From Sva-25 sp037385685 (GTDB lineage Bacteria; Pseudomonadota; Gammaproteobacteria; Chromatiales; Chromatiaceae), in assembly GCA_037385685.1 (NCBI GenBank), contig JARRMW010000001.1, positions 62,001-126,000 of the forward strand: a stretch of 64,000 nt of DNA, given 5' to 3'. The translations under genes were made by a program, and so were the position numbers. Of the stretch, positions 32,937 through 41,237 are shown piece after piece; the first letter of the stretch is position 1, and each line of letters opens with the position of its first letter. The notes beneath the pieces were generated by a model. The model worked only from the letters and a program-made list of their open reading frames with translations. It was not told the origin of the DNA and made no database searches.

Positions 32937-33806
32937 TCAGGCATTCAGTTTTTTCATGATCTTGTAGATCGCCGAGGAATCCAGCTCGTCATCCCCCTGG
33001 CCAATCAGTGCATTGAGCCACTGGGTCGCAAGCGCCGATCCGGGAAGGGAGAGCCCCAGCGCACTCGCTGCCTGCAGCACCATGTTCATATCCTTCTTGT
33101 GCAACACGGATTTGAAACCTGGCGTGTAATCCCCGTCGATCATCTTCTGGCCATGGAGTTCCATGATACGGCTGCTGGCAAATCCGCCCATGAGCGCCTG
33201 GCGAACCTTGTTCTTGTCGACACCCATGGCATCGGCCATGCACCAGGCTTCGGCGATACCCGCGATGGTCTGGGTGATCACGATCTGGTTGCAGGCCTTG
33301 GTGACCTGGCCAGCGCCACTCTCTCCGATATGGACGATGTTCGAGCCCATAACCTCAAAGAGCGGAAGAATACGCTCGAAGATTTCGCGGTCACCCCCGA
33401 CCATGATCGATAGCGTACCGGCCTCCGCGCCCATGGAGCCGCCGGAGACGGGCGCATCCAGCATGTGAATCCCCTTCTCCCCGAGCCTGGCAGCAATCTC
33501 GCGTGTTGCAACCGGCGAGATGGTACTCATGTCGACAACGACCGAGTCTGGCCTGGCACCGTGGATGATCCCCTGCTCTCCCAGCACGACCTCTTCTACA
33601 TCGGGTGTATCGGACACATTGACGAAGATGACGTCCGACTCCACGGAGACTGCGGCCGGGGTCATGCAGATGTTGGCGCCAGCCTCCTCAAACGGGGCGA
33701 GACTCACCTGGCGACGGGCATAGACAGCGAGCTTGTGACCGGCATTGTGCAGGTGTAGCGCACAGGGACGACCCATTAGCCCCAGGCCGATATATCCGAC
33801 TTTCAT
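32937..33806 (-). CDS. NAD(P)-dependent beta-hydroxyacid dehydrogenase
   Basis: The 289 residues match the 3-hydroxyisobutyrate / tartronate-semialdehyde reductase family. The Rossmann motif is GYIGLGLMGRP (4-14), DAPVSGGSMGAEAGTLSIMVGG is the substrate-binding stretch near 120, and the catalytic Lys is in the TKACNQIV segment. Similarity to GarR/GlxR is clear, but the exact substrate (tartronate semialdehyde, hydroxyisobutyrate or other) cannot be read. It is convergent with the coiled-coil pair. Confidence 0.9.
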   Translation of the reverse strand: MKVGYIGLGLMGRPCALHLHNAGHKLAVYARRQVSLAPFEEAGANICMTPAAVSVESDVIFVNVSDTPDVEEVVLGEQGIIHGARPDSVVVDMSTISPVATREIAARLGEKGIHMLDAPVSGGSMGAEAGTLSIMVGGDREIFERILPLFEVMGSNIVHIGESGAGQVTKACNQIVITQTIAGIAEAWCMADAMGVDKNKVRQALMGGFASSRIMELHGQKMIDGDYTPGFKSVLHKKDMNMVLQAASALGLSLPGSALATQWLNALIGQGDDELDSSAIYKIMKKLNA

Positions 33807-33899
33807 CTCTTATTTCTCCGGTGACTGGTTTCACGGCAGTCTAACCGAAACCGGCCGGGCTGCGTGCTATCCTTTTATTTTCCACAGACATAATCAAAA

Positions 33900-34256
33900 A
33901 TGACGCTGGACGATTTTATCTTCCGCCTCGGCAGGGACGACTCGCTGATGTTCGAGGAGACCCTGGCCATCATTGACGCCAACTATGATTTCACGCCGAC
34001 CGCTTTCAGCAACGGAGTCGGCGACGAGATCCTCTATAACGCACCTGACCAGAACCAGGGCTCATGCAGACTGTTCGCATTTGGCAAGCTCAATGGCCTG
34101 GATGAAAAACAGCTGCTGGCCTGCTTCGGTGAACATTACCGCCAGGTACTGGCCGACCCGGGCGGTGAGGGGCATGCCAACATCCGTACCTTCATGCGCC
34201 ATGGCTGGAAAGGAATCTGTTTTGAGCAGGAACCGCTCAGGTTGCGGCAACGCTGA
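33900..34256 (+). CDS. HopJ-type family protein
   Basis: The 118 residues match the HopJ family, named after a Pseudomonas type III effector but found widely in non-pathogens. The signature parts are YDFTPTAFSNG (29-39), NQGSCRLFAFGKLNGL (52-67) and HANIRTFMRHGWKGI near the C-terminus. There is no secretion system here, so an effector role is doubtful. The biochemical function is unknown. Confidence 0.88.
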   Translation: MTLDDFIFRLGRDDSLMFEETLAIIDANYDFTPTAFSNGVGDEILYNAPDQNQGSCRLFAFGKLNGLDEKQLLACFGEHYRQVLADPGGEGHANIRTFMRHGWKGICFEQEPLRLRQR

Positions 34257-34327
34257 CATCACATGCTAACATTCCACTCCCACGATTATTGCCGCAAGGC
34301 CAGACACCTTGCCAGAGGAGAAACAGA

Positions 34328-34882
34328 ATGAGAACACAATCCGGTCACACCTTCGTCACCTTCCTTGTGGCGCTTCTGATCGGTGTCTTTGGAACACTCT
34401 TTGTCATCAAGACCCAGACACCCAACCTCCTGGTCAGGGAGATCGCGAGCCCTTACGGTTTCGAGGAGACACTTGTCAAACTCGAGGAAAATGCGAAGGC
34501 GCTTGGCTGGAAAGTGCCGAAAAAGTGGAAAGCGAATTTCCAGGCCAACTTCAAGAAGATCGTCGGGACAGATATCGGACCGATGCAGCTACTGAAAATG
34601 TGTGAACCTGCAATCGCTGCTGACCTGCTGAAGTCGGACGAGAACAAGTACCTCTCGGTCATGATGCCTTGCACCTTCGCCGTCTATGAGAAGTCAGACG
34701 GCAAAACCTATATCGCGATGATGAATCTTGGTGTTGTCGGCAAGGCAATCGGTGGCGACGTGGTCGTCGCCATGCAGAAGGCGATGCCGGACATGCTGAA
34801 GATGGTTGATTTTGATAATCCACCAGCCAGGCCGTCTCCTCCGCCGGCTGAAGCAGGCTCTTCGCCCTCAGGCAACAACTGA
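34328..34882 (+). CDS. DUF302-family membrane-anchored protein
   Basis: The 184 residues have a membrane anchor or uncleaved signal at about 8-27 and a DUF302-like domain at about 40-155 (YGFEETLVKLEENAKALGWKVP; SVMMPCTFAVYEKSDGKTYI). The last 25 residues are Pro- and Ser-rich and disordered. ATG 34328 has a GAGGAG site. Function of the family is unknown. It is convergent with the L,D-transpeptidase. Confidence 0.85.
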   Translation: MRTQSGHTFVTFLVALLIGVFGTLFVIKTQTPNLLVREIASPYGFEETLVKLEENAKALGWKVPKKWKANFQANFKKIVGTDIGPMQLLKMCEPAIAADLLKSDENKYLSVMMPCTFAVYEKSDGKTYIAMMNLGVVGKAIGGDVVVAMQKAMPDMLKMVDFDNPPARPSPPPAEAGSSPSGNN

Positions 34883-34886
34883 TCAG

Positions 34887-34928
34887 TCATTCGCTGATGC
34901 CGTTCAACCACCGGGCATCAGCGAATGA
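34887..34928. terminator. Inverted repeat between convergent genes
   Basis: A 15-bp perfect inverted repeat (TCATTCGCTGATGCC and its complement) with a 12-base loop overlaps the end of the L,D-transpeptidase gene. There is no T-run, so termination would be factor-assisted or the site may have another role. Confidence 0.55.
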
Positions 34929-35601
34929 TCACCCGCGTCCAGCCCGTGTGGATGAAATTCTGGTTGAGCCAGCGTGCATCCTCGATGAACGTGCGAACAC
35001 ACCCGTGGCTGGCATGGTAGCCGGGAACCTCGTAGGAGCCATGAATGGCGTACCCGCCATCGTAGAACATGCACCAGGGCATCTTGGCGCCGCCTTTGCC
35101 GACCGGAAATTTCTTTGACTTGCACTTGACGGTCCCCGCGCGGTAGATCGTGAAATCACCGGGAAGTGTTGGACAGGGACGGTTCACATCGGCGCAATAC
35201 TCCTTGCCACCTGAAATCGGTCCCCACTTCAGAAGTTCGCCCTCTGCGCTGTAGGCACCCCATGCGAGTTCATCCAGATCAATCTGGATCAGGTTGCTGT
35301 CACCTGGCTCGATATAGGCATCAAAGGGCGCGATAGCTTCGGGATTCACGAAATCGAGATCCCTTGGCACGGCAATGCGCATACCCGGGCGCAAGCGGAT
35401 GTTCATCCGGTTGAGACGCATGACGGTATCCCTGTGCTTCTCGAAGGCAAACAGAGACTCCCAGCTGTCGCCTGACCGGACTGTCAGGCAATAGTAGCCT
35501 GGCTGCTCGCAATAGCGCTCACCATAGAGTCCGGCAGCCAGAAGCCCGGGAACAAGAAGTAGCGAAAGCGTTATCGTCAGCCAGAAGTGCAATGTCTGCA
35601 T
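34918..35601 (-). CDS. LysM-like L,D-transpeptidase
   Basis: L,D-transpeptidases make 3-3 peptidoglycan cross-links or attach proteins to the wall. The 227 residues have a signal peptide (about 1-22), a LysM-like segment (YCLTVRSGDSWESLFAFEK to about residue 80) and a YkuD domain whose catalytic motif is IHGSYEVPGYHASHGCVR, with the nucleophile Cys near residue 204. The start at ATG 35601 gives a good signal peptide. A TATAAT -10 on the minus strand (35634-35629) may be its promoter. Confidence 0.92.
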   Translation of the reverse strand: MQTLHFWLTITLSLLLVPGLLAAGLYGERYCEQPGYYCLTVRSGDSWESLFAFEKHRDTVMRLNRMNIRLRPGMRIAVPRDLDFVNPEAIAPFDAYIEPGDSNLIQIDLDELAWGAYSAEGELLKWGPISGGKEYCADVNRPCPTLPGDFTIYRAGTVKCKSKKFPVGKGGAKMPWCMFYDGGYAIHGSYEVPGYHASHGCVRTFIEDARWLNQNFIHTGWTRVIIR

Positions 35602-35807
35602 GAATTTGCGGGAATCCCTTTTCTCTGCATTATAGTAACGATCCACAGGGCCGGGGACGGAAATCACGCTGATGCTGTTGTTGCACTGGCACGCACAGCC
35701 CCGTACGAAAATTCTCTATTCTTTCCATGGCTTTCTTCCATGGCTCCCGGGTAACAATGGGCCTTTCAAGATACCAGATGCCGTGACCATGAGCGGGAGG
35801 TAAGAGA

Positions 35808-35972
35808 GTGAAAAAGTGGGAATGCATCGTATGCGGCTTTATCTATGACGAGGCCGCAGGCCTTCCAGATGAGGGGATCGCACCAGGCACGAAGTGGGAT
35901 GACATACCGGACGACTGGGAATGTCCTGAATGTGGTGTCGGCAAGCTCGACTTTGAAATGGTGGAAATCTGA
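35808..35972 (+). CDS. Rubredoxin
   Basis: This 54-residue single-iron electron carrier starts at GTG 35808, preceded by GGGAGG at the right distance. The two knuckles are CIVCGFIYD (Cys6, Cys9) and CPECGVGK (Cys39, Cys42). The N-terminal KKWECIVCG is the classic rubredoxin start. It is convergent with the cco cluster and shares the terminator at 36015. Rubredoxins feed alkane hydroxylases, oxygen-scavenging or oxidative-stress enzymes, none of which is adjacent. Confidence 0.95.
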   Translation: MKKWECIVCGFIYDEAAGLPDEGIAPGTKWDDIPDDWECPECGVGKLDFEMVEI

Positions 35973-36014
35973 GCTGCCGGAAATCCGGCGCTGCCAGTAA
36001 GTCTTACTCACAAT

Positions 36015-36037
36015 AAAGCCCGGCAACGCCGGGCTTT
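36015..36037. terminator. Bidirectional terminator
   Basis: AAAGCCCGGC / GCCGGGCTTT, 3-base loop. It lies between rubredoxin on the plus strand and the cco cluster on the minus strand. Confidence 0.85.
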
Positions 36038-36059
36038 GCCACTCTGGAGTAAAAGGATT

Positions 36060-36152
36060 TCAGCCGAAAAGAATCACTGACAGAAAGCTGAGCCAGGCGA
36101 AGATAATCAGCAGAATGGTCAGGGTGAGCGGCAGATTTTCGTGACTAAACAT
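36060..36152 (-). CDS. 30-residue single-span membrane peptide at the end of the cco cluster
   Basis: Reads MFSHENLPLTLTILLIIFAW, then LSFLSVILFG and stop. A GGAGAG ribosome site lies five bases before the ATG. One span (about 9-29), and codon use matches the neighbours. It is the last small frame of the cco gene order, 13 bases after ccoS. Small single-span subunits are known for cbb3 oxidase (CcoM, CcoQ), but this sequence does not match the ones I know. Confidence 0.6.
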   Translation of the reverse strand: MFSHENLPLTLTILLIIFAWLSFLSVILFG

Positions 36153-36165
36153 GGTTTCTCTCCAG

Positions 36166-36366
36166 TTACTTTTTCGATTCGTCATCGCCGGACGTTTTTG
36201 ACCTGTCCGGCCTCGGGATCATGGGGTCGTCATCATCCATGAGGATACGATGTGCGGGCCCCTCGAGATCCTCGTATTGACCACTCTTGATGGTCCACAT
36301 AAAAAAAGCGACCGCGACGATCATCAGGATGACCGCCAGCGGAATCAGCAAATACAGAATGCTCAT
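36166..36366 (-). CDS. ccoS: cbb3 oxidase maturation protein CcoS
   Basis: CcoS is a small membrane protein needed for heme and copper insertion into the cbb3 oxidase. The 66 residues have a membrane span at about 3-25, then GQYEDLEGPAHRILMDDD, which is the family signature, and a polar tail. Its ATG is preceded by AGAGG. The frame overlaps the end of a 50-codon frame upstream by ATGA. Confidence 0.93.
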   Translation of the reverse strand: MSILYLLIPLAVILMIVAVAFFMWTIKSGQYEDLEGPAHRILMDDDDPMIPRPDRSKTSGDDESKK

Positions 36367-36515
36367 ATGGGCGCCTCTGAAAGCTCGGGTTGTTCGGTGC
36401 GGACAGGAAAGCAGCACTCGCAAAACCCTGGTATGTAAAAGGACAAACGGGCACTCGAGCACGTCTCCGGTGCTTCAATCCCCGGAAAAAGAGCGTTTCT
36501 GGAGGCATCCATCAT
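36363..36515 (-). CDS. Possible 50-codon gene between ccoI and ccoS
   Basis: An open frame starts at ATG 36515, overlapping the ccoI stop as TGATG, and ends at TGA overlapping the ccoS start as ATGA. The product would be 50 residues with four Cys, three of them in GFCECCF. The exact coupling at both ends is striking, but codon use is less biased than the neighbours (two ATA and one AGA) and no family is known to me. It could be chance. Confidence 0.3.
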   Translation of the reverse strand: MMDASRNALFPGIEAPETCSSARLSFYIPGFCECCFPVRTEQPELSEAPI

Positions 36516-38932
36516 CAGTTTCCTGAGGTCTCGCGCAGTCGCAAGGCGTTTGCAACAACGACAAGGGAGCTGGCGGACATGCCAAGCGCAGCCATCCAGG
36601 GAGCAACATAACCCGCCGCGGCCAGCGGAAGAGCCGCCATATTATACACCAGCGCCCACGTCAGGTTCTGGCGTATGATTCGCATTGTGCGGCGCGACAT
36701 CCGCACACCGCCAAGCAGGTTCTCGATGCGGTCTGACAGCATCACGAAATCAGCACTGGCATGCGCAAGCTCGGTACCGCTACCCATTGCCACGGAAACA
36801 TCTGATCCGGCCAGCACCGGCGCATCATTCACGCCATCACCGACCATTGCCACCACCTCACCACGTTCCTGCAGGTCACGCACATAGGCAAGCTTGCTTT
36901 GAGGCGATGCGCCGGCAACACGCTTGTCGATAGCAAGTGTATCTGCGATCGAGGTAACCGGCATCGCGGCATCACCCGAGAGCAGGTGCGGCTCAATGGA
37001 GAGATCACGAAGGCCGGCGATGACTGCAGGTGCATTGTCGCGCAATTCGTCACCCAGCTCGAAACGGGCAAGAATCCGGTTCTCATTGCCAAGCCAGACC
37101 TGGCTGTTGATTGAGTCCCCGGACGGCGCTTCGACTCCCGAAAGCGCGGCAACGAATGCAGGGGTGCCGATGCGGTAATACCCCCCCTCGACATGCCCTT
37201 CGATACCCTGGCCGGGCGTCGATTGCACGTGATCCGCAATGAGGCCGTTACCATGACTGGCGATGACGCGTGCCACCGGGTGTTCCGATTGTGCTTCAAG
37301 GGCTGCCGCAATCGCCAGCAACTCCTCCTCTGCATGGTTCGACATCGGAACGGTTTCGAGCAGCTGAAGCCTTCCGCGAGTGAGTGTACCTGTCTTGTCG
37401 AAGACCATCTGTGTCACTTTCGCCATGCTCTCGATGGCGTGCCCGCGAGTCACAAGCAGCCCCATCCTGGTCAGGGTGCCGGTTGCCGCTGTAATTGCCA
37501 CCGGTGTTGCCAGTGACAGAGCGCATGGGCAGGTTACGACAAGAACGGAAAGCGTGATTGCAAAAGCGGCATCCGGGTCATGATGCCACCAGTAGATCGC
37601 GACAGCAGTGGCCAGCAATAATACGGCCGTGACGAACCAGCCGGCGATCCGGTCAGCATAACGGGCAATCCTTGGCTTCTCGGATTGCGCCCGCTCGAGT
37701 AGCTGCACGATCCCGGACACGACAGTATCATCACCGGTCTTGTCGATGCGCATGACGAGCGGACTCTCGACGTTGAGGCTACCGCCAATGATCTCGTCGT
37801 CCTGGTGACGCAACTGTGGAAGACTCTCGCCAGTCAGCAGGGACTCATCGACCGAGCTCACTCCCTCGGCGATGACACCGTCGGCCGGTACCGTCTCGCC
37901 GGGACGGATCAGAACGCGATCGCCCGGAACGAGATCACTGATGGACACCACCTCCTCCTTCCCATCGACGAGCCGGGTGGCTGTTGCAGGCAACAGACGC
38001 ACCAGCGCCTCGGCCGCCTGACCGGCGCGGTGACGCGCTCCCATTTCGAGAAAGCGCGACGAGAGCAGAAAGAAGGAAAACATGGTGACAGAATCGAAAT
38101 AGACTTCATGACCACCGGTCACTGTCGCCCAGACACTGGCGGAATAGGCACCACCAATGGCAAGTGCAACCGGCACGTCCATGCCGACCTGCCAATGTCG
38201 CAGGTCACGCCAGGCATTGCGGAAAAAATCAGTGGAGGCGTAAAAAACGACGGGCGTTGCAAGCAGCATGCTGACCCAGCGCATGAAGGTCTGCATCTTC
38301 TCATCCATGCCGTAGTAGTCGCCTGAATAGAGTGCCACGGCCAGCATCATGACCTGCATGGCGCACACACCCGCAATCGCCAGTCGCCGCAGCGCACGCT
38401 TTCGCTCCTTCTTGTAGATCGCTTCCTGCCTGCCCGGATCGAACGGGTGTGCGACATAGCCGATAGCCGTGATCGCCTTGAGAATATCGCTCAGATGCAG
38501 TTGCGAGTTATCCCATTCGACACGCGCGCGATGCGTCGTGTAGTTGACATCGAATGACAGCACTCCCGGCAAGGCACGAACATGGCGCTCATTGAGCCAG
38601 ACACAGGCAGCGCAGGTGATGCCTTCGAGAATCAGCGATGCGGTACGCCGGTCATTGTCGGCTACCTTGACGAAACTCGCCTGAACCGCTTCCTCATCGT
38701 AGAGATCGAAGCGCTGCAGCTCTTCCGGTATCAGCTCATCGACCTTGCGTGAAGTCTCGGTGCGATGATCGTAAAAGGATTCAAGTCCACCATCGACAAT
38801 CGCCTGCGCGACAGCCTGGCAGCCACGGCAGCACATCTTGCGATCCTCTCCCCGGATGGTGACCGGAAAATCCTCGTCTTCCGGCAACGGCAAGCCACAG
38901 TGAAAACAGCTCTGGTCGTTACCGGAATTCAT
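36515..38932 (-). CDS. ccoI: Copper-transporting P-type ATPase CcoI
   Basis: CcoI (FixI) exports copper into the periplasm for assembly of the cbb3 CuB centre. The 805 residues have a cysteine-rich head (CFHCG, CCRGCQ), a heavy-metal domain with GITCAACVW, eight membrane spans, the CPC ion motif, the phosphorylation DKTGTLT and the GDGVNDAPVLAGSDVSVAMG hinge. ATG 38932 is four bases after ccoH. Confidence 0.97.
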   Translation of the reverse strand: MNSGNDQSCFHCGLPLPEDEDFPVTIRGEDRKMCCRGCQAVAQAIVDGGLESFYDHRTETSRKVDELIPEELQRFDLYDEEAVQASFVKVADNDRRTASLILEGITCAACVWLNERHVRALPGVLSFDVNYTTHRARVEWDNSQLHLSDILKAITAIGYVAHPFDPGRQEAIYKKERKRALRRLAIAGVCAMQVMMLAVALYSGDYYGMDEKMQTFMRWVSMLLATPVVFYASTDFFRNAWRDLRHWQVGMDVPVALAIGGAYSASVWATVTGGHEVYFDSVTMFSFFLLSSRFLEMGARHRAGQAAEALVRLLPATATRLVDGKEEVVSISDLVPGDRVLIRPGETVPADGVIAEGVSSVDESLLTGESLPQLRHQDDEIIGGSLNVESPLVMRIDKTGDDTVVSGIVQLLERAQSEKPRIARYADRIAGWFVTAVLLLATAVAIYWWHHDPDAAFAITLSVLVVTCPCALSLATPVAITAATGTLTRMGLLVTRGHAIESMAKVTQMVFDKTGTLTRGRLQLLETVPMSNHAEEELLAIAAALEAQSEHPVARVIASHGNGLIADHVQSTPGQGIEGHVEGGYYRIGTPAFVAALSGVEAPSGDSINSQVWLGNENRILARFELGDELRDNAPAVIAGLRDLSIEPHLLSGDAAMPVTSIADTLAIDKRVAGASPQSKLAYVRDLQERGEVVAMVGDGVNDAPVLAGSDVSVAMGSGTELAHASADFVMLSDRIENLLGGVRMSRRTMRIIRQNLTWALVYNMAALPLAAAGYVAPWMAALGMSASSLVVVANALRLRETSGN

Positions 38933-38936
38933 GTGG

Positions 38937-39734
38937 CTACTCCCGCGAAGAGACCGAGGTGGTGGCACGGATCTCATGCACATCCTCACCTCTGGTGATA
39001 CGCAGAACGAGCTTCCAGATTCCGGGACGGGGCATGGTCAGGGATGTTTCGTAGAAACCATACTCGGCAGCCTCGGCGAGCTCGAAGCTGAAATCATCGT
39101 CACTGCTCGACGGGCGCAGGAACTCACCCGTCACGCTGGCACCACGGATGGGTACACCATCGCGATCACGCACCTCGACCATGAAAAGCTCCGGATCGCC
39201 AACGACAGGTTTCTGCTTCCACCCCTTGCGGACTTGCCAGCCACGCTCATGTTGTTCCTCGACATCCTTGAGGTAGGCGTTGTACAACGCCTCTTTCTCA
39301 TGGAAATCATGGGAGACGGTTCCGGGAAAGCGCGAATTGGCAACGCTGCTGGTTTGAGGCTCTGGCAGCAGTTTCGAAAATATACCCGTGATGCCCGTTT
39401 CAGCCAGGGTGACGAAGATCACGTTGACGGCCACAACGAACACAAAGAATGCAAAGATGACGGCAGGACCCCAGTGCCAGCTCTTTCCTGCACGGCGGCC
39501 GATGATGCCGAGTACATAGGCCATGACAAGAAAGATGCCGATTTCAATCGCGAAGACATCGCCACCCGGCCAGTTGATGATGACCCAGGGAATATAGAGA
39601 CCGATCACGCCGAGTGCGATGATCATTGCCATGGCCTTTCCATCAAGCTTCGTCAGGAAACGCAGCAGCACGAAAGCCAGGATCTCCAGCCCGACCCCGA
39701 TCCCGATAACAGCAAGCAAGCCGGTCGTATTCAT
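38937..39734 (-). CDS. ccoH: cbb3 oxidase assembly protein CcoH, long form
   Basis: CcoH (FixH) helps assemble the cbb3 oxidase with CcoI. The domain with NYLKD-type pattern (HEKEALYNAYLKDVEEQ), GVPIRGASVTGEFLRP and a C-terminal beta-sandwich occupies about residues 85-265. Ahead of it the protein has three extra spans (about 4-25, 33-54 and 62-79), making it longer (265) than the usual 160-170. The last span of the FixH unit is at about 88-110. Confidence 0.9.
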   Translation of the reverse strand: MNTTGLLAVIGIGVGLEILAFVLLRFLTKLDGKAMAMIIALGVIGLYIPWVIINWPGGDVFAIEIGIFLVMAYVLGIIGRRAGKSWHWGPAVIFAFFVFVVAVNVIFVTLAETGITGIFSKLLPEPQTSSVANSRFPGTVSHDFHEKEALYNAYLKDVEEQHERGWQVRKGWKQKPVVGDPELFMVEVRDRDGVPIRGASVTGEFLRPSSSDDDFSFELAEAAEYGFYETSLTMPRPGIWKLVLRITRGEDVHEIRATTSVSSRE

Positions 39735-39737
39735 GCC

Positions 39738-41165
39738 TCAGTTCCTTCCTGGCCAGGAGAAAACAGCATCCTTCTCGAATGGCTGCAGATCTGCCCGGTT
39801 GACCGGAACAGCACGAATCCCGAACTGCTGCGAGCCGGCCTTGACTGCTTCCGGGTCATACTTGATATGCGCACGCAGACGTAACCGCTGGTCAGGTGCG
39901 AGCTCGATATGGCTGAAATTGCCGAGATCGAGTTCGGCTCCCTCGAGGCCGACAACCTCGAACTCGAGTTCGAGCGGTCCACCGGTCTTGTTGTTCATCT
40001 TGAACTCATAGCTGTTCTGGATGCGCCCGTCTGACAGAGTGACATAGAGGGGCTGGCGTTCCTGCGCGACCGAAAGATCGAACAACTGCTGATGCGAGAC
40101 GTTCCATACCAGCGCAGCGACGATGACCAGCAACACAAGGAAGTAGCCGAGCACCTTCGGGCGCAGCAACCGCGCCCGTCTGCCCTCTTCGGCCTGGCGT
40201 TCGGATGTATAGGCAACCAGGCCCCGCTCCCATCCGAGCGAATCCATGATGGCGTCACAGGCATCGATGCAGAGCGCGCAGGAGATACACTGGATCTGGA
40301 GGCCGTTGCGGATGTCGATACCTGTCGGGCAAACCTGTACACAATAGCCACAATCGATACAGTCTCCCACACCGGCCGCCTGTCGCTCCTCCTGGCTCTT
40401 GAGACCCTTTCCGAGCTTGGCGCGACCAGCGCTGCCCTCGCCGCGCTTGCTGTCATAGGAAACGACCAGCGTATCCTTGTCGAACATGACGCTCTGGAAA
40501 CGGGAATAGGGACACATGTAGGTGCAGACCTGTTCGCGCGCATGTCCAGCCATCACGTAGGTGGTAGCCGTCAGAAAGAGCGTGGTACCGTAGGCCGCGA
40601 AGGGAGCCTTCCCGGTAAAGTAATCCACGATCAGGTCAGGCGCGTTGCCCCAGTAGAGCACGAAACTCAGTCCGGTCGCGAAGGCGACCAGGAGCCAAAG
40701 CAGGTGCGTCAAGCCGAGTTTCAGTAGTTTCTCGCCATTCATCGGCTGTTTTGCGAGACGGATCCTTGCCGGCCGCTCTCCCTGCACAAGCCGCTCGACA
40801 AGCACGAATACATCGGTCCAGAGCGTCTGAAAGCAGAAGTAGCCACAGAATACGCGGCCGGCAATTCCGGTGACGAAGAAAAGCAGGTAGGCCGCCAGCA
40901 TCAGGAACCCGGCAAGCCAGAAAATATCCTGCGGATAAACGGTCAGGCCGAAGAGATAGAACTTGCGACCGACGAGATCGAACAGGACAGCCTGGTCAGG
41001 ACCCGCGGCACGCTCCCAGCGCAACCACGGCAACAGGAAGTAGACGCCGTAGGCGAAGACGAGGATCGCCCATTTGATATTGCGAAAACGCCCCTTGACC
41101 GAACGCGGAAAAATCGAGCGCCTGGCTTCATAGAGAGGTTGCTGGTCTGTCTGCTGGTTTGCCAT
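39738..41165 (-). CDS. ccoG: cbb3 oxidase accessory protein CcoG
   Basis: CcoG (FixG/RdxA) reduces Cu(II) to Cu(I) for oxidase assembly. The 475 residues have several membrane spans in the first half, two 4Fe-4S motifs (CIDCGYCVQVCP and CISCALCIDACD), an ETVPYSRFQSVM-type CPYSRFQS site (CTYMCPYSRF) and a periplasmic C-terminal domain. I start at ATG 41165 (MANQQTDQ). A terminator just upstream separates it from ccoP. Confidence 0.95.
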   Translation of the reverse strand: MANQQTDQQPLYEARRSIFPRSVKGRFRNIKWAILVFAYGVYFLLPWLRWERAAGPDQAVLFDLVGRKFYLFGLTVYPQDIFWLAGFLMLAAYLLFFVTGIAGRVFCGYFCFQTLWTDVFVLVERLVQGERPARIRLAKQPMNGEKLLKLGLTHLLWLLVAFATGLSFVLYWGNAPDLIVDYFTGKAPFAAYGTTLFLTATTYVMAGHAREQVCTYMCPYSRFQSVMFDKDTLVVSYDSKRGEGSAGRAKLGKGLKSQEERQAAGVGDCIDCGYCVQVCPTGIDIRNGLQIQCISCALCIDACDAIMDSLGWERGLVAYTSERQAEEGRRARLLRPKVLGYFLVLLVIVAALVWNVSHQQLFDLSVAQERQPLYVTLSDGRIQNSYEFKMNNKTGGPLELEFEVVGLEGAELDLGNFSHIELAPDQRLRLRAHIKYDPEAVKAGSQQFGIRAVPVNRADLQPFEKDAVFSWPGRN

Positions 41166-41181
41166 GTGCTCTTGCCTAGAC

Positions 41182-41215
41182 AAAAACAGCGGACATGGCA
41201 TCGCATGTCCGCTGT
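41182..41215 (-). terminator. Intrinsic terminator after ccoNOQP
   Basis: ACAGCGGACATG and its complement form a 12-bp stem with a 6-base loop, followed on the minus strand by TTTTTG. It lies between ccoP and ccoG. Confidence 0.9.
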
Positions 41216-41237
41216 CAGCCCGGGGCTGAATCAGCGG

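Noticed and set aside
36233..36508. 91-codon frame between ccoI and ccoS in another reading frame
   Set aside because: It overlaps ccoS and has no ribosome site; the coupled 50-codon frame is the better candidate.
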